A stretch of 64,000 nt of DNA. Source: Polytrichum commune (Eukaryota > Streptophyta > Polytrichopsida > Polytrichales > Polytrichaceae). The translations under genes and the position numbers were made by a program. A model generated the notes under the pieces. That model was given only the letters and a program-made list of their open reading frames with translations, did not search any database and had not been told where the DNA came from. Below, one piece after another: positions 59,901 to 64,000 of this stretch. How positions within the stretch are numbered: the first letter of the stretch is position 1; every line of letters begins with the position of its first letter. Location: contig OX485806.1 in NCBI GenBank assembly GCA_950295325.1, forward strand, positions 39,680,001 through 39,744,000. Reading direction: 5' to 3'.

Positions 59901-62900
59901 TCAAAACTCATTGAATCATTGAATCTTATGCTTCTAATGAGCCGATGATTAATCATCTCGTAAAGAACAACAACATGCTTGGAAAGGGAGCATTGAGAGG
60001 AATCTATTGATACCATTCGTGTCTGAATTTGCATTTTTGAAGGTCATTCCTAAAACTAAAAAGCTTTTTTTCTAAAAGCAGGCCCTGTGGTCACCATCTA
60101 AGAACCCTGATATCGTTTTTGGCTCCAAAGAACATTTGTAAAATTTCTTAAACTTAATATTTCTTTTATTACTAAATCAGATCCGAAACGATGCTTCTTA
60201 AAAATGTTTTAGGTGCAGCTCCAAATCATTTTCTTTTTTGGTTGTGAACAGGTCATTGAACCGGAGAATTATTCGCTGGTTACGCGAGAGATGTTGAAAC
60301 CATTGTTGATGAGGCTGAGGAGCTTCAAGAGTTTGGATCTGCCATTGTTGCAAGGGTTAGGCCTGTTGAGCAATAATATCTTGACAGTCTCACGCAGCGT
60401 TGCAAATGAGCTGATGGAGCACCTGAAGTCTTTCTTGGCGCCAAATAATCTGCTCGAATTTCAATCTTCGTGGGAGGGGGGCATGGACTCCAACATTGCG
60501 TCAGGTTATTTATTTTCTGTTCTAGTAAAATTTTGATTGCATCCAGAGTTTAGAACCAAAATTTGATGATAACCAGGTTCTTGAATTCTTACCTAGGGCT
60601 TTTCAAATCTCCGATGACGATGTTTTCCACTTCTTGCGTCTCCATGTCATGTTCCCATGGATATTCTAGCTTTATTCCTATGATGTTCTCATGGTAGAAA
60701 ATCTCACATACTGGGTAGGAGTCAACTGATCCATGATTCAAAACCCTTTGGTTTTTGTGCAACCTCCCCAATACATTCCATGAACTCTAAATATGAAAGA
60801 ATCAAGTAAATATGGAAAAATTGTCCAAAAAAAACACTGCATATGAGAGTATTTTTGCCATGTTGATGCATGCATATTGCAAGACAAATTATTTGGGGGA
60901 TTTTTTTTTATAAAATACAATTGAGACCCTAATTAGACATATTTTGAGAATTATTGTAGTAAAATCTAGATGTGCTTTTTTCACAAACAACATAGAATAC
61001 ATGCAAATAACATGTGTCTACAACAAGAGATGCAGTCTATGCCCAAGTATTGTTTTTGCCATTTCTTTTATGAAGCATGTTGATAGAAATGCACATATAC
61101 AATTTCATTATGTCCAAAATCATGCATAAGACTAGATTTACTTTGAGACCTGATGTTTCAAATTGATATTGATCACCTGTTCGTAACGATTTTCAATTTC
61201 TTTTTGATAGGTATCATGCAGCTGTGCACTCTGTTCAATTCACCACTTGAATCTTACCTTGGAGAGGTGGTGGAGGTGGCAATGAAACTCGAGGAGGCAC
61301 TTCCATCTGGACTTGACCACATGAAGTTTCCTCGTAGTCCATACCATGTTCCACTTGCCCGTGTGCTCAACCAAAATCCTCGAATTGCTGTGCAATATTT
61401 TCTTCCTCGCCTCAATCAACCTGCTGTGTACCACCTGTAAGTGAATTTCTTAAAGCAAGAAGAGGAAGAGGAAGAGATTACCCCGAGAAAGCCTGATGTT
61501 GTTGATGGTGTGCATTATATATGGTTTTGCTTCATTTTCGATTTGGTCAAAGTCTACATTTAATCTTGAAACAAGCGTCACGAGAATTTGAGGGCTCCTG
61601 AAGATACTTCCCCCTTTCAAAAGTAAACAACTTGAACATGTGCAGACTAGTCAGCCTGCATCGGTCTCCGACAGGGGCAAGCCCATAAGGTTTCCACACG
61701 GTTGGTTGAAAATATTTGGTTCACCTAGAAACCCTCATTTTTATTGGGTAGATCACAAGGTGATAGCGTGCACTGAAAATCAAGTGTTAGGAAGGTCGCT
61801 CCATTTGAGCACTATTCCGGCCTTCGGTGGCTTAACCTCGTCTAGTTGAGCCGCCCTCATAACAAACCATAAATAACCCCTTCTTGAGGTACACATTTTG
61901 TGATAGATATAGCCCAAGCCACATGGTATTCCACGTATAAGGACCCTCCCGACTGTAAAGCGCAAATTATTTTCGTTATAATTTGTAAATAGACCTCCAT
62001 GAAACCCGGAGGGTGTTTCTGAATTTAAACAGGCCCGAAGATTACATTGGCAAAAAAGGTCCCAGGGGTCTTGAAGTCCAGAAAGTAGCGGAAATGTGTG
62101 CCACTTGATTTTTAATTTTTTAATTTTTTTTTCAGGTTCAAGAACATCATGCGGATGGACCATGGGAAACCGATACGTACAGAGTTTCTGATGCAAACAC
62201 AAACACTCTCCCTGGAGAAAGTAATCTCATTCCAGTACGAATTTGTGGCTCTTGTGGCTCTCGTGATGAAGTTAGATCACAGTGAAGCTGTTCAAAATGG
62301 TTTCATCATGAAGCTGCTCATTCAGCTATGGAGTTCTTATGCCCAAAAGATTCATCTGGTTGTTGGAGAACAAGGATCAACGCTCCGTCAGGTGACTATC
62401 TTCTATTTCCACTTGATGCATTAATATCATATTGAGCCAGATATTACATGTCAAGATGTGCAATATATGTATGGTTTTACTGGAATCTAATTCTATGTTG
62501 CTCTGGTGACTGTTATGGGGCTTTCAAGTTTGTCATATTAGACAATGATATGTTGTCTCCGAATCCCCATGGCCCGGGGCAACTCGGATTTTATAGGAAG
62601 CAATTTATTTTCATTTAATTTGATTATCTTATCCTCACAATGAATTTGGTTCTGTTGCAAAGAGCTCAAAAAGATAAGTTCGCTGATGTCTTTTTTGACA
62701 TGGTTGACCTTCTTGCTCACTGCATGCAATGGGTTACACAAGAATGTTTTTTCTAGTATATCCCATTTATACTTCATTGATACATTTGACGCTCTTATCA
62801 TAGCAACTTCATGCTTATTATGAACTTATTTTAGATTCTCAGAGCCTAATATTGCTGCGCCTACTGGATACTATATATGAGCTTCCTACCCCTGGGCAGG

Positions 62901-64000
62901 ATGTTCAATGTGTCTATGTTCTACTGGAATTTGATTCTATGTTGCCTTTGTTACTGTTATGAGGATTTTTGGAGTTTATAATAAAGAAAAAAAAAATGTT
63001 GACTTTGAATGTGCAGGCAATTCAGTGCAAGAGACTGAAGCATTGTCTTTTCAAATTCTTGAGGCACAGAAAGGGCCAATGGTCAGTTTTCTGGGATATG
63101 ATACCTCTTTTCTTGGTGGAAAATCATCCTCAACAGCAAGACGTACAGTCTTTCTTTGAAAATGAAGTGAGTTTTTGGCGGCCTCTTATCTCATAATTTA
63201 GTGCAATTCATCCCATCTGAAGTGGTGATTTCGAAACCGAGCTTCATAGACTGTAGCGATTCGCTGTGTTAACACTACCCACTAGTTTCATGAGCTTTTA
63301 GAAATGGATTCTCTCGCACTTGTCTATTGTTTCTTTGTTCTCTCGATACGTTCATGTATCCTCCCCTATCATCAATCTAAGCTTGACATCTTCATGATCA
63401 GAAGGTCTAGAGGAGAATATGCTATCCAAATGGTTATGGCTAGTAACCCCCCTCGGGCTCCCGACTCTTGGGGTTACCAACTAGTCCCACGGGGAGGAGG
63501 GGGCTAGGGGGTGTACCTGCCTTATACACCATGTGAGACAAAAGGGGTGTTATAAAACAATGTGCATGTCTATGGGATACTTTGCATATTTGATGAAAAG
63601 TACTATAATATAGGCTAACATATTCATTAAATCAATTTTGAATATCCCAATATATTTTTTGATTTTTCAATGATTTTTCACTTTGAAATATTACATATCC
63701 ATACCCCAATTCCATGTTTTTTTTTTTTTTTTTTTCTTTTCTTTTCTTTTCATCTTTTTGAAACAATAGGATTTCCGTTGCAAGAGAATACAAATACAAC
63801 CAAGACACTAGAACCCCAAAATGACTAACTCCATGTTTCACCGGCAATAGGTATTGCAGGGTAGCACCCCTGCAGAGAAGAAGAGTTTCTTGGACTACAC
63901 ATTCCTCAAGCATTTCAAGAACTATCCAGTTGCAAATGAGCAAATGTTTTTAGCGGTGGCTCTGAGGAGGGTCATCACACCGATGTTTGTTCATGCTTGG
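38457..64000 (+). CDS. Tra1/TRRAP-like SAGA and NuA4 scaffold protein, N-terminal part (25 exons, runs off the window)
   Basis: Tra1/TRRAP is a giant HEAT/TPR-repeat pseudokinase of the PIKK family that recruits SAGA and NuA4 acetyltransferase complexes to activators in the nucleus. Twenty-five exons join in frame to about 1,761 codons, roughly the first 45 percent of a usual 3,700-3,900-residue protein. Family blocks appear in the right order: NLEQHASKLL; ENEKNGLMCLRILHNL; VLLGSKQKGPESLHLSVAEV; IQLCIIFPAEPGTLLEHLPR; YPWGERMLMVLGKLG; YRRQAFKFLELSLA; FVVGVTRHFAILH; SPYHVPLARVLNQNPRIAVQ; DYTFLKHF. The first ATG has an in-frame TAA 24 bases upstream. Matches to both plant and animal Tra1 are clear but weak, so the protein is diverged. 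Two poly-Asn runs (about 698-703 and 807-813) are unusual. The FAT and kinase-like domains would lie beyond 64000. Confidence 0.9.
40095..40474 (+). CDS. Tra1-like exon 2: N-terminal HEAT repeats
   Basis: The acceptor is TTTTGCAG and the donor GTAAGTTA. Contents include VFERFLTH, LRYEVLDILSRLPTN and ENEKNGLMCLRILHNLHQHL, matching the start of Tra1 in plants and animals. Confidence 0.94.
41530..41985 (+). CDS. Tra1-like exon 3: HEAT repeats
   Basis: Acceptor CTATAG, donor GTGAGTCC. It carries LSFKVITESILFFMRLL, IVPLIVKAVGFQ and IVKSLESCPSHVTEIRR, equivalent to the TRRAP segment SLKVLAELPI through LLSNCPAETAHLRK. The last 60 bases and donor are copied twice in the following intron. Confidence 0.94.
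41926..42605. repeat. Exon 3 end and donor copied twice into intron 3
   Basis: The block from GCGAACAACATTGTGAAATC through the donor GTGAGTCCTTGAAG recurs, diverged, at 42089-42160 (keeping AGAGTGAGTCCTTGAAG) and 42533-42605 (AGAGTGATTCCTTGAAGC). The downstream intron sequence is repeated too, so the unit spans exon end plus intron start (about 165 bp). A Stowaway-like insertion separates the second and third copies. The second copy has an in-frame stop. Confidence 0.85.
42170..42458. mobile_element. Stowaway-like (Tc1/mariner) element remnant in intron 3
   Basis: The right end GACAATCATTTTGGGACGGAGGGAGTA reads inverted as the Stowaway terminus CTCCCTCCGTCCCAAAATGA. An internal copy TGGGACAATCATTTTGGGAC lies just before it, and CAAAATGATTGTC on the left marks the other arm. 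The left terminus is degraded. Confidence 0.6.
42777..42802. repeat. GAT microsatellite in intron 3
   Basis: About eight GAT units. Confidence 0.85.
43060..43145 (+). CDS. Tra1-like exon 4
   Basis: Acceptor TTGCAG, donor GTAGGACC. It reads DLFEVIRKFLALDWRTTFPD and KLYDE, equivalent to the TRRAP segment AAKHILTTELRNQFIP through KLFDE. Confidence 0.92.
43830..43941 (+). CDS. Tra1-like exon 5
   Basis: Acceptor GTTAG, donor GTAAACTC. It reads RVLLGSKQKGPESLHLSVAE then VLYTLFNYASTRLDTPFV, matching LIGSGYTARETLRPLAYSTL of TRRAP. Confidence 0.9.
44333..44428 (+). CDS. Tra1-like exon 6 (short, found by phase)
   Basis: This 96-bp phase-0 exon lies between acceptor GGTGTAG and donor GTAAGTAC. It reads SQQIVNTSTRFINEYTLPFI then CQLKLLRVILSM, matching the TRRAP stretch around NIDDESLPSSIQ. 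A longer open frame overlaps it in another phase but does not fit the family or the flanking phases. Confidence 0.78.
44870..44930. repeat. Compound AT/GT microsatellite in intron 6
   Basis: An AT run of about nine units is followed by about 20 GT units, the longest dinucleotide tract in the window. Confidence 0.9.
45251..45313 (+). CDS. Tra1-like exon 7 (63 bp)
   Basis: Phase-0 exon AVTLHAKKNLGFPKEEANAI-M between ATGCAG and GTATATTC. The plant Tra1 counterpart is the linker around the MDEAR block. It is supported mainly by phase and position. Confidence 0.72.
45887..45946 (+). CDS. Tra1-like exon 8 (60 bp)
   Basis: Phase-0 exon VQIMETFMIHFRAVKGYLPK between ATGTAG and GTATATT. It matches the TRRAP helix MLEVFVLKFHTIARYQL. 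Confidence 0.82.
46763..46844 (+). CDS. Tra1-like exon 9
   Basis: Acceptor TGTGTAG, donor GTTAGTG. It reads VLPVDAKDAKEDAEKRSIEQ LVYILFI+G. The charged first half is a variable linker in the family. Confidence 0.8.
47270..47550. repeat. Dispersed repeat, copy 2 of 2, in intron 9
   Basis: Related to 960-1215 through AGAAAACTTTCTAT, CACTTTGAGAGAATTTC and TAGGACAAGTTAGAAAGC. Confidence 0.6.
47713..47819 (+). CDS. Tra1-like exon 10
   Basis: Acceptor TGGTAG, donor GTATTT. It reads LCTLVTMNFVNVTQSSTSGE then PNNGVSTLKVLTRDE, equivalent to the TRRAP segment near LVKTLVCGVKTITW. The Gly split with exon 9 restores the frame. Confidence 0.84.
47931..48310 (+). repeat. Dispersed repeat family A, copy in intron 10
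   Basis: It starts GTGTTGGACTAGTATCATC and carries CTATATACCATGCAAGAATC, CTCACCTTGAGAGACCCACC and GAGTAGGTTCATTGATACC. It ends about 60 bp before exon 11. Confidence 0.7.
48373..48594 (+). CDS. Tra1-like exon 11
   Basis: Acceptor TTCTAG, donor GTACGT. It reads THMVAKILRRAISYATLF, then EHSSMMTIFSLCIDSAF, matching the block of plant Tra1 that reads LMDMFSLCMPELF. Confidence 0.92.
49802..49981 (+). CDS. Tra1-like exon 12
   Basis: Acceptor TTCTAG, donor GTATGTGG. It reads YMEVLLNYLVETKLDTLKHV then SNLVVSLFNLIYKAM, matching VLINFLVSSKLDVLK and ATKLVLHLFRCIF of plant Tra1. Confidence 0.94.
50347..50576 (+). CDS. Tra1-like exon 13, with poly-Asn run
   Basis: Acceptor CTCTAG, donor GTAAAT. It reads VKCIIQACLDLAVEVANPRP through LWPHLTHLLTPCLDTFL, then NNNNNN encoded by an AAC microsatellite, then LWS+AA. 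The poly-Asn lies where other Tra1 proteins have a short loop. Confidence 0.9.
51089..51145. repeat. Tight hairpin in intron 13
   Basis: TATTCCAC...TCCCCACATTCA (51089-51115) is mirrored by TGAATGTGGGGA...GTGGAATA (51119-51145) across a 3-base loop; about 22 of 27 positions pair. Confidence 0.75.
51370..51713 (+). CDS. Tra1-like exon 14, GC-rich, with second poly-Asn run
   Basis: Acceptor CATTAG, donor GTACGG. It reads DALIQLCIIFPAEPGTLLEH LPRLARG, then LLKIGLEYLDGWIDHLGLPA and TMAELGATLAMHFTP, then seven Asn from AAC repeats. It is markedly GC-rich compared with its flanks. The donor is four bases from the start of a 1-kb repeat element. Confidence 0.92.
51718..52731. mobile_element. 1-kb element with three internal tandem units, at the exon 14 donor
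   Basis: Each unit starts GGTAGAAACACCATAACCCG (51718, 52003, 52308) and is 285-306 bp. The same sequence appears inverted at the far end (TTATGGTATTTCTACC, 52716-52731, one mismatch), so the array is bounded by inverted ends. The first unit starts four bases after the GT of the exon 14 donor. No coding capacity. Confidence 0.75.
52771..53280. mobile_element. Tourist/PIF-Harbinger-like MITE, copy 3, in Tra1 intron 14 (TTA duplication)
   Basis: Ends GAGCCACTTCACACATGAG and inverse CTCATGTGTGAAGTGGCCC are flanked by TTA (52768-52770, 53281-53283). The element is 510 bp and non-coding. Its ends match those at 3817 and 14181. Confidence 0.84.
53781..53887 (+). CDS. Tra1-like exon 15
   Basis: Acceptor TATGCAG, donor GTAACTC. 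It reads GDPPSPMYPWGERMLMVLGK then LGSEGRSFLSREPLE, matching YPWGGKALQIVGKLGGRNRR of plant Tra1, one of the clearest matches in the gene. Confidence 0.95.
54189..54497 (+). CDS. Tra1-like exon 16
   Basis: Acceptor GTTAG, donor GTATGAC. It contains VHVPLDGSIKCLVQKL and VAYRRQAFKFLELSLAIALN, matching FLVPLDKFINLAV and YYRKQALKFLRVCL of plant Tra1. Confidence 0.95.
55378..55624 (+). CDS. Tra1-like exon 17
   Basis: Acceptor GATTAG, donor GTGCGT. It reads RVLKELLMAFIATSLDKEL then ENFVVGVTRHFAILHGV, matching FKTLLITILAASSDPDL and FVENICRHFAIIL of plant Tra1. Confidence 0.95.
55860..56180 (+). repeat. Dispersed repeat family B, copy in intron 17
   Basis: It carries TAGTCAACATGATTGGGGG, GAGAATCTTCACTTTGATGG and TTGTTAAGCATCTCATATGC, ending near TTTTAAGACCCACCC. 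Confidence 0.6.
56270..56679 (+). CDS. Tra1-like exon 18
   Basis: Acceptor ATGCAG, donor GTTAGTTG. It reads FMDAVVTVLASPNPLHAKGG LYVLKVF, matching FLDALVDVLADENRLHAKAAL, then a His/Asp-rich variable loop, then FDEVYANLYKFCG and LSQLGGFRGFDIFF. Confidence 0.94.
56797..56910. mobile_element. Fragment of the Tourist-like family in intron 18
   Basis: TTA followed by GGGCCACTTCACACTATGGCC matches the left end of the family, but the matching right end was not found. It is probably truncated, or fused to a second end-like block (CCTTCACACTAGAGGCC) near 56884. Confidence 0.5.
57960..58328 (+). CDS. Tra1-like exon 19
   Basis: Acceptor GTCGCAG, donor GTGAGTTT. It reads ESVIQSLVCFIKWWPAQNRF through VYTIIFHAGHAFPDLMLQGA and ALVDLIAKIQTRVAAVGI. 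It sits where the family has helical HEAT repeats; identity is low. Confidence 0.88.
58488..59042. repeat. Direct repeat in intron 19, one copy at the acceptor
   Basis: AAGAATGCATATGCAGGAACCACTGGCC at 58492 recurs as AAGAATGCAGATGCA...GGAACCACTGGCC at 58964, followed in both by a TTGATGGTTG/TTGATTGTTG and TCTG...CTTCTT block. The second copy provides the pyrimidine tract of exon 20. Confidence 0.75.
59046..59372 (+). CDS. Tra1-like exon 20
   Basis: Acceptor GCTCAG, donor GTTAGTAA. It reads KVVCIDLLCAALSRKDIRNH then VPAYAQVAKSNLHQ, matching RTACIELLCTTMAW and EIVTVAKEGLRQV of plant Tra1. A decayed copy of its last bases and donor lies 201 bp downstream. Confidence 0.94.
59349..59740. repeat. 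Exon 20 end and donor copied into intron 20
   Basis: CCAAATCCAACCTCCATCAG plus donor GTTAGTAA recurs 201 bp downstream as TCAAATCCAACGTCCATCAT plus GTTAGTAA. The following intron blocks (TTTGATCAAGTTGATCACCA, GGTAGATGCTGGTAGATG) are also repeated. Confidence 0.85.
60252..60504 (+). CDS. Tra1-like exon 21
   Basis: Acceptor GAACAG, donor GTTATT. It reads REMLKPLLMRLRSFKSLDLP LLQGLGLL and ANELMEHLKSFLAPNNL, matching LQSSLRPILVNLAQTKNLSM and LLEHLKKWLEPDKL. Confidence 0.95.
61211..61436 (+). CDS. Tra1-like exon 22
   Basis: Acceptor TTGATAG, donor GTAAGTG. It reads VAMKLEEALPSGLDHMKFPR SPYHVPLARVLNQNPRIAVQ YFLPRL, a strong match to the plant block around SPYRLPLTKFLNRYAPLAVD. Confidence 0.97.
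62136..62391 (+). CDS. Tra1-like exon 23
   Basis: Acceptor TTTCAG, donor GTGACT. It reads LFKNIMRMDHGKPIRTEFLM then QYEFVALVALVMKLDHSEAV. It matches FMYIIRSDAGQPLREEL, but the serine-rich linker that follows in flowering-plant Tra1 is missing. Confidence 0.93.
62460..62975. repeat. Direct repeat in intron 23
   Basis: TTTTACTGGAATCTAATTCTATGTTGC (62474) recurs as TTCTACTGGAATTTGATTCTATGTTGC (62919), both followed by GTGACTGTTATG/GTTACTGTTATG-type sequence. The two are about 445 bp apart. Confidence 0.75.
63017..63166 (+). CDS. Tra1-like exon 24
   Basis: Acceptor TGTGCAG, donor GTGAGT. It reads IQCKRLKHCLFKFLRHRKGQ then FWDMIPLFLV, matching ESKWLVKCFLNYLRHDKNEV of plant Tra1. Confidence 0.94.
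63860..64000 (+). CDS. Tra1-like exon 25, cut by the window edge
   Basis: The exon reads GSTPAEKKSFLDYTFLKHFK through VALRRVITPMFVHAW, matching IDYTFLKEF and MLILPMLAHAF of plant Tra1. Two in-frame acceptors are possible: CAATAG (exon from 63851, adding VLQ) or TTGCAG (exon from 63860). The exon continues past 64000. Confidence 0.92.

Overview
The window is nuclear DNA from a streptophyte plant. It holds two large, multi-exon, protein-coding genes separated by AT-rich DNA full of miniature inverted-repeat elements, tandem arrays and microsatellites. Long GT-AG introns, plant-type kinase and adaptor genes, and CACTA-, Tourist- and Stowaway-like elements all fit a plant. I cannot name the species. 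The receptor kinase looks like land-plant family members, whereas the Tra1 gene is unusually diverged. No rRNA, tRNA, CRISPR array, prokaryotic operon or intact autonomous transposon was seen.

Layout. Positions 1-8094 are intergenic and carry several terminal-inverted-repeat (TIR) elements, including a 255-bp CACTA-type element with its target duplication. Positions 8095-17380 (minus strand) carry a complete receptor kinase gene of 12 exons and 643 codons, belonging to leucine-rich-repeat receptor kinase subfamily II (the SERK/NIK/CIK group). Positions 17381-38456 are intergenic. Tandem arrays lie upstream of the kinase gene, followed by a 476-bp foldback element, a 478-bp TIR element with an internal hairpin, more tandem arrays and GC-rich patches. 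Positions 38457-64000 (plus strand) carry the first 25 exons, about 1,761 codons, of a Tra1/TRRAP homologue. The gene runs off the right edge, so its C-terminal FAT and PI3K-like regions lie outside the window.

I assembled both gene models by hand from splice sites. Every junction keeps the reading frame, and the assembled proteins follow their families from end to end. The kinase would act at the plasma membrane as a co-receptor. Tra1 is the large scaffold that links transcription activators to the SAGA and NuA4 histone acetyltransferase complexes. The genes face the same intergenic space (their 5' ends point at each other across about 21 kb), but nothing suggests they work together.

The most unusual feature is how often introns carry tandem copies of their own flanking splice regions. 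In Tra1, intron 3 holds two decayed copies of the end of exon 3 with its donor site, and intron 20 holds a decayed copy of the exon 20 donor. Introns 19 and 23 hold further internal duplications, and a 1-kb triplicated element begins four bases after the donor of exon 14. Three related TIR elements with TAA or TTA target duplications lie in the left intergenic region, in the kinase gene and in the Tra1 gene.
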